A stretch of DNA of 15,369 nt. Source: Litorivivens sp041625495. GTDB lineage: Bacteria > Pseudomonadota > Gammaproteobacteria > Pseudomonadales > Spongiibacteraceae. Numbering within the stretch: position 1 is the first letter of the stretch; each line of letters opens with the position of its first letter. Below, one piece after another: positions 8,004 to 14,984 of this stretch. The translations under genes and the position numbers were made by a program. The DNA is taken from assembly GCF_041625495.1 (NCBI RefSeq), contig NZ_JBFJTH010000090.1, positions 1 through 15,369 on the forward strand. The letters are read 5' to 3'. The notes beneath the pieces were generated by a model that was not told the origin of the DNA, did no database searches, and worked only from the letters and a program-made list of their open reading frames with translations.

Positions 8004-8899
8004 TGGCAAAAAAACGAGGACTGGGGCGCGGACTTGACGCCCTGTTGAGCAGTCAAGCAGCTGCCACGACCATCGAACACAATGAAAGCCCCGCTCCCCT
8101 TGGCGCCCGCGATGGCGATCTCCGCGATTTAGCCGTCGACAAGATTCAGCGCGGAAAATACCAGCCGCGTCGGGATATGCAGCCAGAAGCTCTGGAGGAA
8201 TTGGCGGAGTCCATTAAGTCGCAGGGTGTTATGCAACCCATTGTGGTGCGACCACTGGCCGACGAACGCTACGAAATCATTGCCGGTGAACGCCGCTGGC
8301 GCGCTACTCAACTGGCGGGTCTGGACACGATTCCGGCGCTGATCCGGGATGTCCCCGACGAAGCCGCCGTTGCAATGGCGTTGATTGAAAATATTCAACG
8401 CGAAGACCTCAATCCCATGGAAGAGGCGCTCGCACTGCAGCGCTTGCAGCGCGAATTCGAGCTTACCCATGCCCAGGTAGCTCAGGCGGTGGGCAAATCG
8501 CGTACTACCATTACCAATTTATTGCGCTTGACTAATCTGCGTGACGAAGTTCAGCGCATGCTCGAACACGGTGATCTGGAAATGGGCCACGCGCGCGCCC
8601 TGTTGTCACTGCCAGAAGAAAATCAGGCGTCGGCGGCTTCCCAGATTGTGGCCCGAGGCCTCTCGGTGCGGCAGACAGAAGCCTTGGTGCGTCGATTGGT
8701 GGAAGAGGCCAAATCACCCGATCCGAAGACACCGGCAAAAACCCTGGATCCGGATATTCGAAAACTGCAGGATGAACTGGCAAAACACCTGGGCTCTGCC
8801 GTTGCGGTTCAGCACAATGCCAAAGGTGCAGGGAAGTTGGTGATTAAATACAGTAACCTCGACCAGCTAGACAGTATCATTAAAAAAATTACCCCCTGA
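8003..8899 (+). CDS. parB: Chromosome partitioning protein ParB (Spo0J-like CTPase)
   Basis: ParB binds parS and spreads as a CTP-dependent clamp to form the partition complex. The 298-residue product starts with the ParA-contacting stretch KKRGLGRGLDALL. It then has the N-terminal CTPase domain with the GERRWR motif (95-100) and ENIQREDLN (129-137), a helix-turn-helix (about 155-175, LTHAQVAQAVGKSRTTITNLL) and a C-terminal dimerization domain. No parS site of the TGTTTCACGTGAAACA type was found in the window. In many relatives the next gene is atpI; here about 6 kb intervenes. Confidence 0.97.
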   Translation: MAKKRGLGRGLDALLSSQAAATTIEHNESPAPLGARDGDLRDLAVDKIQRGKYQPRRDMQPEALEELAESIKSQGVMQPIVVRPLADERYEIIAGERRWRATQLAGLDTIPALIRDVPDEAAVAMALIENIQREDLNPMEEALALQRLQREFELTHAQVAQAVGKSRTTITNLLRLTNLRDEVQRMLEHGDLEMGHARALLSLPEENQASAASQIVARGLSVRQTEALVRRLVEEAKSPDPKTPAKTLDPDIRKLQDELAKHLGSAVAVQHNAKGAGKLVIKYSNLDQLDSIIKKITP

Positions 8900-8918
8900 T
8901 AAGCCCTCATCATATTAC

Positions 8919-8941
8919 GGGTAAGCCGCAATGGTTTGCCC
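8919..8941 (+). terminator. Hairpin after parB, possible terminator or operator
   Basis: GGGTAAGCC (8919-8927) pairs with GGTTTGCCC (8933-8941) over nine positions, two of them G-U, around a five-base loop GCAAT. It begins 20 bases after the parB stop. No T run follows, so it is not a classic intrinsic terminator. Its right arm covers the expected -35 position of the following promoter, so it could also be a binding site controlling that promoter. Confidence 0.4.
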
Positions 8942-8961
8942 GCCAACATTCTTCCTATAAT
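8932..8961 (+). promoter_or_regulatory. Probable promoter of the peroxidase-cupredoxin-P460-cyclase operon
   Basis: A perfect -10, TATAAT, lies at 8956-8961. The -35 region is poor: TGGTTT at 8932-8937 with an 18-base spacer, and nothing close to TTGACA at 17. A strong -10 with a weak -35 that falls inside an inverted repeat suggests regulated rather than constitutive transcription. The start would be near 8968, with a leader of about 77 bases. Confidence 0.5.
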
Positions 8962-9011
8962 CGACGTTCTTAATTAATACCGCGGGAGCGTGTCTGCCCA
9001 TTAATCCGGTT

Positions 9012-9037
9012 GGATAAGAACAGGATAGTGGGATAAG
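9012..9037 (+). repeat. Short GGATAAG direct repeats in the operon leader
   Basis: GGATAAG occurs at 9012-9018 and 9031-9037, with GGATAG at 9023-9028 between them and another GGATAA just inside the gene at 9061. The last leader copy runs into the AAGGGGG Shine-Dalgarno before the ATG at 9045. This may be chance, or a site touching translation initiation. Confidence 0.3.
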
Positions 9038-9044
9038 GGGGAAA

Positions 9045-10076
9045 ATGGATCTAAAGCAGGGGATAAAAAGCCTCGGTTGTTACAGTGTGTGGATCCGCGT
9101 TATTGCGGTCGCTGCGCTGTGCTTCGGTTTTTCGTCGCCGCTTAATGCGAACCCGTTGGCCACGCCAGATCGGGATTGGATCGAGTACCCGGACGACGAA
9201 GCGCCGAGTCAGCGCGAAACCGATCTCGGAAAGGTGTTGTTTTTCGACAATCGCTTGTCCATTGACCGCAAACGTTCCTGTGCCAGCTGCCATAACCCAG
9301 ATCTGGGATTTGGCGACGGTCTTGCGCTTAGTGCAGATATTCAAGGTAAACCACTGCAACGTCATACTCCCCACCTCTACAACCTGGCTTGGGCGAGCAC
9401 GTTTTTTTGGGATGGGCGGGCAGATTCACTTGAGAAGCAGGCGCTGATGCCGATCCAATCCGAAGATGAAATGAACCTGTCGATAGAAGATTTGGTTATC
9501 CGCCTCAACAGCGTGAGCGCGTATCGCGAAAAGTTTGCAGCCGTTTACGGTAACGGTGCGATTAGTGAAGACATGATTGCGCGCGCACTGGCGGCTTTCA
9601 TGCGCTCCCTTGTGAGCGACAACTCGGCGTTTGATCGTTTCCTTCGAGGTGAAAGCAATGCCTTGGGTCCAGAGGCAAAGCGGGGTCTTGAACTATTTCA
9701 AGGTAAAGCTGAATGCAGTAAATGTCACGATGGCGCTAACTTTACCGATGACAGCTTTCACAATATTGGTTTACCCGGTAATGATCTTGGGCGAGCTGAA
9801 GTTGTCAGTGACAATAGCCTTCGCGGTGCTTTTAAAACACCTAGCCTGCGAAACATAACCTTAACAGCCCCCTATATGCACGACGGAAGCTTTGCCAGTT
9901 TGGAGAGTGTCATCGTCTTCTATAACGAGGGCGGCGGCAACGATATTCTAAAAAGCGAATTGATTAAGCCGCTTAACCTGTCAAATCAGGAAATTTCAGA
10001 TCTCCTGGCTTTTCTGGGCACGTTGGAAAGCCGGGTAGATATTACTCGCCCGCGCATACCCGACGACAATCGCTAA
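9045..10076 (+). CDS. Periplasmic di-heme cytochrome c peroxidase / MauG family protein
   Basis: This 343-residue protein belongs to the bacterial di-heme peroxidase family, which reduces H2O2 with electrons from small c-type cytochromes or cupredoxins. MauG relatives instead oxidize protein side chains. A signal peptide (1-35, ending PLNA before NPLA) predicts export to the periplasm. Two heme c sites are visible: CASCH (79-83), in the family context CASCHNPDLGFGDG, and CSKCH (224-228). Between them is FWDGRA (121-126) and after them TPSLRNITLTAPYMHDGS (265-282). Whether it is a peroxidase or MauG-like turns on axial ligands that need alignment. It leads a four-gene unit, with a strong AAGGGGG Shine-Dalgarno, 19 bases of TAA-to-ATG spacing scale to the next gene, and a cupredoxin as the likely redox partner. 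Confidence 0.9.
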   Translation: MDLKQGIKSLGCYSVWIRVIAVAALCFGFSSPLNANPLATPDRDWIEYPDDEAPSQRETDLGKVLFFDNRLSIDRKRSCASCHNPDLGFGDGLALSADIQGKPLQRHTPHLYNLAWASTFFWDGRADSLEKQALMPIQSEDEMNLSIEDLVIRLNSVSAYREKFAAVYGNGAISEDMIARALAAFMRSLVSDNSAFDRFLRGESNALGPEAKRGLELFQGKAECSKCHDGANFTDDSFHNIGLPGNDLGRAEVVSDNSLRGAFKTPSLRNITLTAPYMHDGSFASLESVIVFYNEGGGNDILKSELIKPLNLSNQEISDLLAFLGTLESRVDITRPRIPDDNR

Positions 10077-10094
10077 ATACTTGAAGGGATCAAC

Positions 10095-10733
10095 ATGAAA
10101 ATGAAATGGAATAACACGCAGGCTTTGGTCGCCGTCATCTGCTTATCTATAAGTAGTCTGGCTAATGCTAAGGACTACAGCGTAAGTTTTAAATTTGACA
10201 AGCGCCCACCCAAGGTTGCTCTTATTTATATTCCTGCTGAGACCGGTGATAAAACAAATGCGGAAGTTGACCAAGTAAACAAGCAGTTCACCACGAAAAT
10301 GGTTGTGGCTTCTCCGGGTAGCGCTGTTAGTTTTAAAAATTCAGACACGGTAGATCACAATATTTTTGCAAGCGATGCGAGCGTTGGTGCGCAGTTTGAT
10401 GTCGGACTGATGGCTCCGGGTGGTGAACGTGATGTTGATATAGACTGGTTTGAAGATTCAATCGTACGTGTAGGCTGTAAAATTCATCCGAAAATGCGCA
10501 CTTATATTGCAGCGGTTAAATCGCGTTACGAGAAAGTTGTTGAATTTTCGCCTGCTGAAAAAGAGTTTTCCGTAACGTTGGGAAACCTACCCGCGGATGC
10601 CAATAAAATAGTCATCAGAATTCCAAAATATGACACGATTGAAATCGATATTTCGGCGGCAACCAATAACACTCTGCATCCGGTAACTAAGCGTGGCAAA
10701 GATCGCGGCGGCGTCACGCTGGTGGAATCATGA
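10095..10733 (+). CDS. Secreted amicyanin/plastocyanin-like type 1 copper protein
   Basis: This 212-residue protein has a signal peptide ending ANA (cleavage after residue 25) followed by a cupredoxin fold (about 26-142). The copper ligands can be read directly: His88 in VDHNIFA, then Cys128, His131 and Met134 in CKIHPKM. The Cys-x2-His-x2-Met spacing is that of the amicyanin loop. Such proteins shuttle single electrons in the periplasm. Beyond the cupredoxin domain there is a C-terminal extension of about 70 residues (143-212) that I do not recognise and that amicyanin lacks. Automatic annotation often calls this group 'methylamine utilization protein', but no methylamine dehydrogenase is present here. 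The Shine-Dalgarno GAAGGGA lies about six bases upstream, and the TGA overlaps the next ATG (ATGA). Confidence 0.85.
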   Translation: MKMKWNNTQALVAVICLSISSLANAKDYSVSFKFDKRPPKVALIYIPAETGDKTNAEVDQVNKQFTTKMVVASPGSAVSFKNSDTVDHNIFASDASVGAQFDVGLMAPGGERDVDIDWFEDSIVRVGCKIHPKMRTYIAAVKSRYEKVVEFSPAEKEFSVTLGNLPADANKIVIRIPKYDTIEIDISAATNNTLHPVTKRGKDRGGVTLVES

Positions 10734-11317
10734 GTTTAAAAAGTCGTCTAATAGTTCTTACGGTTCTGATGACCAACGCCATGCTATTGGTGGCGGACGA
10801 TGTCTCACCTTACCAAGTTAAGATGTTCAATGCGCCACAAGGTGAAGAGTTCGCGTTTGACAACTATCGAATGAACTGGACCCGCATGACAGGTTTTGAG
10901 TTTTCAGGGCTGCATTGGAATCAGTTTATTACGGTTTACGTTCGTGGTGGTGAATCGGTCTATCAAAATAACTACCTTCAATACATTACTTGGTACGAAG
11001 ATCCCGATGAGTTCGAAGAGCCACCTAAATACCAGAAATATCCGATAAACACGGTGGTGTTAAAAGAAAACTTTCAGGCGAAAGATGGCAAGCCCCACGC
11101 GCCTCTAACAGTAACCGCCATGATCAAGCGGAATAGCAATTTCGATCCTGAAAATGGCAATTGGGAATATCTTCAATTTGATCCGAAAGGAAAGATAATA
11201 CTTCGGGGTAAAGCCAGTGACCCAACTATTCAGACGCAGTGCGCGCACTGTCACAGTCATATTGCCGATCGGGATTACATTTTTTCCCAGATCTTCAGCG
11301 CAACTGATCGGGAGTAA
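10730..11317 (+). CDS. Cytochrome P460-like periplasmic monoheme c-type protein
   Basis: This 195-residue protein has an N-terminal hydrophobic export signal (about 1-22, ending LLVA before DD). One heme c motif, CAHCH (171-175), lies near the C-terminus. The C-terminal placement of the heme, and the sequence around it, match the cytochrome P460 family: YPINTVVLKENF, then GKP, then IKRNSNFDPENGNWEYLQFDPKGKI, RGKA and finally DRDYIF after the heme. P460 proteins oxidize hydroxylamine or, as cytochrome c'-beta, bind NO; they carry a heme with an extra protein cross-link in the enzymatic members. The cross-linking lysine cannot be assigned here without an alignment; Lys112 is one candidate by position. 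It overlaps the cupredoxin gene by four bases and lies five bases before the cyclase gene. Confidence 0.8.
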   Translation: MSLKSRLIVLTVLMTNAMLLVADDVSPYQVKMFNAPQGEEFAFDNYRMNWTRMTGFEFSGLHWNQFITVYVRGGESVYQNNYLQYITWYEDPDEFEEPPKYQKYPINTVVLKENFQAKDGKPHAPLTVTAMIKRNSNFDPENGNWEYLQFDPKGKIILRGKASDPTIQTQCAHCHSHIADRDYIFSQIFSATDRE

Positions 11318-11322
11318 ATACG

Positions 11323-12939
11323 ATGGAAAATGAGACCAACGTGACCGCGGTAAAAAACAAACTTTGGTTTGCTGTTGCTGCCGTGGCGTTAATTCTTATA
11401 TCCATCGCGTTGGTATCGATTATCAGTTTTTCCAACACACAGCAAAAACTGGCGAAGGTCACGCAGCAGTATCAACCAAAAATGCTCAGTGCCATGCAAC
11501 TGACAACGCACTTCTACCATAGTTTGAGCGTGTTGGGTAACTACATGGTAGAGCAGGATGAATACAACATTGTGCTCTATAGCGATAAGGTCAATGACAT
11601 AGATTCCACGCTCGATGAGCTGATAGAGCTGACAGAAAAGAACAATGAACCACAAGATGCGACACAACTGGAACTTATTCGTACGCTTGTGAATGAAATT
11701 AAGAGCTACAACCGGGATATGCTTAAACTCGCCGCCGACGTTAAACGTAATATGCCTGCCGTCGGTATCGCGGCTGATTGGATGGAGCCCCAGGGCGTGG
11801 AGATGACTCACCTGCTGAGTGACATAAAAGCGGAAGCGAAAATATCATCGCAGTACGAGTTTGCACGCAGTTTGGATAATCTGCTTTACAACTGGGCGAT
11901 GGTAATCAGCCAGGTCCGTAGTTATCTCGCTTTTCGAAACGATGCAGCGGTAGACGATATCTATCTTTACTTAGAAGGTGTAAAACAGCACCGCAACGAA
12001 GTCGGTGCGTATCTGAAAACGCACCAGCCAGAACTTTTGGAACTGGTGGAAGAATTTAATGATGGGCTCACTAACTATGAATCCTATCTCACGCAAGTGA
12101 TCGATGTTCATGGCAGCAGCCAGTGGCGCGCCGACAGTTCACTTATGCGCGAGCAGATTACACCAACCTTGCGGAAACTGACGCTGGAACTTGATGAACT
12201 GGTTACCACCCAGAAGCTGCGTATTGATAAAAGTAATCAGGAACTATCAGCCCAAATAGCTACTGCCGAAAAAACCATACGAATCTCAATGATCGTTGCA
12301 TTAATTGTTACGCTGGTAGTGTTTTTACTGATTATCCGCACTAGAGGATTGATGTCTCTGGTCAAACTACAACAGCTGCAAAAGGCAAAAATTCAGCACG
12401 CCGCGCAACACGATAGTCTTACCGGTATTCCTAATCGAGCCTATTTTAATGAAAGACTTCTGGAAATCGTTGCCAGCCGGCGTGGCGTCAGACGATTCTC
12501 TCTGCTTTTTATTGATCTCGATGGGTTCAAGAAAATCAATGATACCGTGGGCCATGATGCCGGTGATTTCATCTTGGTTGAAACGGCGAAGCGTCTAGAA
12601 AAAATTGTGCGTAAAAGCGACATGGTGGCGCGCGTGGGCGGCGATGAATTTATTCTGGTACTAGATGATGTCGAGTCCAATGAGCGCGCCGAGCTAGTTG
12701 CCGGGAAGGTGTGCGCCTCCCTTAAAGAGATCTTCAATTACAAAGGCGAGGAATTACAAATTGGATGCAGTATCGGGGTACTGGTCATGGATTCTATGGA
12801 AATTTCCACGCCAGTAATTGACGAAGAAAACCTTATAACTAGCATCGTCAAGCGAGCCGATGAAGCGATGTATCAGGCTAAGCGCAGTGGTAAAAACAGA
12901 TATTGCGTGTACAAAGGCCCACAATTGCGTATAGCCTGA
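11323..12939 (+). CDS. Membrane diguanylate cyclase with a large periplasmic helical sensor domain
   Basis: The 538-residue product makes c-di-GMP from two GTP. It has a cytoplasmic N-terminus, a membrane helix at about 14-36, a periplasmic domain at about 37-319, a second membrane helix at about 320-338, a short linker and a GGDEF domain (about 360-528). Catalytic features are intact: HDSLTGIPNR (363-372), DLDGFKKINDTVGHDAGD, and GGDEF at 439-443. The inhibitory site RxxD is present as RKSD (430-433), exactly five residues before GGDEF. The periplasmic part is helical, resembles the start of chemoreceptor four-helix-bundle sensors and, at about 280 residues, could hold two bundles; it has no CxxCH. 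A GGGAG Shine-Dalgarno overlaps the end of the P460-like gene, so it is co-transcribed with three periplasmic redox proteins. Confidence 0.93.
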   Translation: MENETNVTAVKNKLWFAVAAVALILISIALVSIISFSNTQQKLAKVTQQYQPKMLSAMQLTTHFYHSLSVLGNYMVEQDEYNIVLYSDKVNDIDSTLDELIELTEKNNEPQDATQLELIRTLVNEIKSYNRDMLKLAADVKRNMPAVGIAADWMEPQGVEMTHLLSDIKAEAKISSQYEFARSLDNLLYNWAMVISQVRSYLAFRNDAAVDDIYLYLEGVKQHRNEVGAYLKTHQPELLELVEEFNDGLTNYESYLTQVIDVHGSSQWRADSSLMREQITPTLRKLTLELDELVTTQKLRIDKSNQELSAQIATAEKTIRISMIVALIVTLVVFLLIIRTRGLMSLVKLQQLQKAKIQHAAQHDSLTGIPNRAYFNERLLEIVASRRGVRRFSLLFIDLDGFKKINDTVGHDAGDFILVETAKRLEKIVRKSDMVARVGGDEFILVLDDVESNERAELVAGKVCASLKEIFNYKGEELQIGCSIGVLVMDSMEISTPVIDEENLITSIVKRADEAMYQAKRSGKNRYCVYKGPQLRIA

Positions 12940-12960
12940 CCACCCAAGGGCCAGGCTATA
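12930..12960. terminator. Nine-pair hairpin between convergent genes, probable bidirectional terminator
   Basis: TATAGCCTG (12930-12938) and CAGGCTATA (12952-12960) are perfectly complementary, with a 13-base loop. The left arm overlaps the TGA stop of the cyclase gene, and the structure ends 13 bases before the stop of the minus-strand acyltransferase gene. No T run follows in either direction, so it is an imperfect intrinsic terminator, but its position between convergent genes supports that role. Confidence 0.55.
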
Positions 12961-12973
12961 CAAACCGCAATGT

Positions 12974-14392
12974 CTAACCCAGCGTTGCCTTCTTCAACTC
13001 CTCAAAAGACTCCTTGATGCATTGCGCGTAAAACGCCGGGTCCGGCATCTGCTCGCGACAGGCATTGAAGGATATTGAGATAGAGCCCTTTTTGTTCTGG
13101 ACGCTGCTATACACCACATGGAACAGGCCTACGCCTGGCAGCAGCGGCCCTAGGCTCAAACCATCTACCAGTTCCGCTCCACAGAAATAAAGCTGTACGG
13201 GAGGTCCTGGAACGTTGGTGACAATCGTATTGAATATTACGGCGCGCTCCGTTAGGCCGGTACTCACTGCTGCACGCATGGCTAGCGCCATCATCCCACC
13301 TGGCAGAACGTCGGTAACATCCATGGCGATCCTTGGGCCCATAGCCTCGGCATAGGATTTACTTTGCTTTGATTCTGCACTAATGGCTTCCAGGCGTGCT
13401 TTTGGATCAAGAATATCTGAACACAGTGAGACGGTCATAAAGCCCACCATGTTGCCGCCAGCGCTGCGCTCTTCGTCGCTGCGAACGTCTATGGGGCAGC
13501 CGGTTACGAGTGTCTTTTCTGGCATCTCCTGTTTTGCTTCCAGATATTTGCGCATGGCGCCAGACACAATTGTCAGCATGGCGTCATTGATCGTTGCGCC
13601 GGGTACTGTGTTTTTGATGGAGCGAACATCTTCGAATGAAAATTTAACGGAGTCGACTACCCGGTAATTGGAAATTCGTCCCTGAAACCGCGTTTTCTGC
13701 TTGTCGTCGAGAGAGCGGAAATTGCCTTTCTTGCGACCCTGTCGAATACGCCGATAAGCGGGTAGCGCATTGGCAGCCAGTTTTAGGAATCGTCGAGGCC
13801 GCTTTAAGTTATTCACATAAGCCTTGGTCAGCAGCTGCCAGTCTGAGGTCTTTTCCACAATTCGCGGTGGAATGTCGCCGGGTTGTTGAACCTCGGGGCT
13901 CAGGTCATGCATGATCGGGAACATCATGGCACCGGTAGCACCATCCATGGCGGCGTGGTGTGCCTTTAATAGCATGGCAAAACAGTTTTTGGGCAAGCCT
14001 TCTATATTGTCTAGCCCCTCGATGATGTACATCTCCCACAGGGGTTTGTTCATATCGAGCGGTCGGGCGTGAATACGTGATACCAGAATACAGAGCTGGC
14101 GCCAGTCACCGGGCGCTGGCAGAGAAATATGGCGCACGTGGTATTCCATATCGAAGTGCTCGTCCTCTACCCAGTACGGTCGATCGAGCTTCATCGGCAC
14201 ATGGGCCAGCTTGCGGGTAAAAATCGGTGACAGATGAACCCGGCTCTCCAGCATGGAAAGAATCTGTTTAAATCTGACGATACCGCCTTCTGCGGTGGAT
14301 TGATCGTAAATACTCAAACCACCGATGTGCTGCGGGAGACCCTTCATCTCCGCGCTTAGAAACATCACATCCTGACCGCTAAGTTGCTCCAT
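12974..14392 (-). CDS. Wax ester synthase/diacylglycerol acyltransferase (WS/DGAT) family protein
   Basis: WS/DGAT enzymes join acyl-CoA to a fatty alcohol or a diacylglycerol, making wax esters or triacylglycerol as storage lipid at the inner membrane. The 472-residue product has the family length. It carries the catalytic HHxxxDG motif as HHAAMDG (145-151), the PLW motif (117-119), the ND motif in ATINDAML (269-270), CPIDVR near 300, and NVPGP (393-397). The N-terminus MEQLSGQDVMFLSAE is typical, and a GAGGGG Shine-Dalgarno precedes the ATG at 14392. It is the only minus-strand gene and converges on the cyclase gene. Substrate preference, wax ester or triacylglycerol, cannot be read from the motifs. 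Confidence 0.95.
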   Translation of the reverse strand: MEQLSGQDVMFLSAEMKGLPQHIGGLSIYDQSTAEGGIVRFKQILSMLESRVHLSPIFTRKLAHVPMKLDRPYWVEDEHFDMEYHVRHISLPAPGDWRQLCILVSRIHARPLDMNKPLWEMYIIEGLDNIEGLPKNCFAMLLKAHHAAMDGATGAMMFPIMHDLSPEVQQPGDIPPRIVEKTSDWQLLTKAYVNNLKRPRRFLKLAANALPAYRRIRQGRKKGNFRSLDDKQKTRFQGRISNYRVVDSVKFSFEDVRSIKNTVPGATINDAMLTIVSGAMRKYLEAKQEMPEKTLVTGCPIDVRSDEERSAGGNMVGFMTVSLCSDILDPKARLEAISAESKQSKSYAEAMGPRIAMDVTDVLPGGMMALAMRAAVSTGLTERAVIFNTIVTNVPGPPVQLYFCGAELVDGLSLGPLLPGVGLFHVVYSSVQNKKGSISISFNACREQMPDPAFYAQCIKESFEELKKATLG

Positions 14393-14905
14393 GCTGACCC
14401 CTCAATGCCATAGTTTGTTCTTACATTACTGACTTGTTGTGACAACCACCAGTTGTGCTCGGCGTAAAAACACGATTTTAGGATCTAGCGTAGAATGGGT
14501 TGTTCGATTCCTAACCAATTTGTGCGGTAGAGCGTCTGCGATGGGCAAATCGATTTCCGTTCCGACTCTGCCAGACACCGATCATGCTGATCGATATTTA
14601 GCGTTGAACAGCCTCTGGCTAAAAATGTATGGGCGAACCGGGTAGGAAATGGCGATTGGCCAACAGTGGTTCGTGCGCGGAGCGTTAGGGCAAGATCTGA
14701 AAACAGTGCTACAGTGCTCGCCCTTATTTGCGGGTGCTGCGAGCGTGAAGCAAGGGGCGGCGAATTAGCATCGCATAAATACGGTGAAATTAAATCAACA
14801 GTACTGTTTAGTTGTATACCGCATCTTGTGGTTTTCAGGCCATCAGCCACACTATGTAGTGGAAGTTGATATAACGTATTGATTTAATATCTATTTTTTG
14901 TGGCG
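14393..14905. other. Gene-free stretch between the WS/DGAT gene and the atp promoter region
   Basis: I see no convincing gene in these 513 bases. The open frames at 14439-14645 and 14666-14869 (plus) and 14485-14850 (minus) encode sequences with no recognisable domain or bias. Small features are GTTGT-G-ACAAC (14436-14446), an odd palindrome in the probable promoter zone of the minus-strand gene, and a tandem repeat of ACAGTGCT (14703-14718). Two tRNA-like fragments do not make a cloverleaf. Confidence 0.5.
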
Positions 14906-14916
14906 GGTTAACAAGG

Positions 14917-14938
14917 GGGTGGGACAATTTGTCCACCC
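14917..14938. promoter_or_regulatory. Palindromic element upstream of the atp promoter
   Basis: GGACAA (14922-14927) and TTGTCC (14929-14934) flank a single T. The symmetry continues outward as GGGT (14917-14920) and ACCC (14935-14938), with one unpaired G at 14921: ten pairs in all. The inverted pair GGTTAAC (14906-14912) and GTTAACC (14962-14968) flanks it. It ends 18 bases before the -35 element. It looks like an operator, or a terminator for anything transcribed from upstream. Confidence 0.45.
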
Positions 14939-14955
14939 TGCACCGCTAAGATCGG

Positions 14956-14984
14956 TTGATAGTTAACCACTCACGCCCTATAAT
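14956..14984 (+). promoter_or_regulatory. Near-consensus sigma70 promoter of the atp operon
   Basis: TTGATA (14956-14961) and TATAAT (14979-14984) are separated by exactly 17 bases, one of the two strongest promoter matches in the window. Transcription would start near 14991, with a leader of about 60 bases before atpI. The GTTAACC arm (14962-14968) lies directly behind the -35 element, inside the spacer. Confidence 0.75.

Noticed and set aside
3490..14140. CACGTG cores as possible parS sites (about 3508 in mnmE, about 14125 in the acyltransferase gene)
   Set aside because: The flanks do not match the TGTTTCACGTGAAACA palindrome, so they are chance occurrences in coding sequence.
14505..14580. 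tRNA-like fragments (GTTCGATTCC, GCGGTAGAGCG and a later GTTCCGACTCTG)
   Set aside because: The pieces look like T-arm and D-arm text, but no acceptor, anticodon or T stem pairs properly, and the T loop does not fit TTCRANY. Not a tRNA, and too weak to call an attachment-site remnant.
14485..14850. 121-codon minus-strand open frame and two overlapping plus-strand frames upstream of atpI
   Set aside because: The translations show no domain, signal or membrane segment and look like random frames of noncoding DNA.
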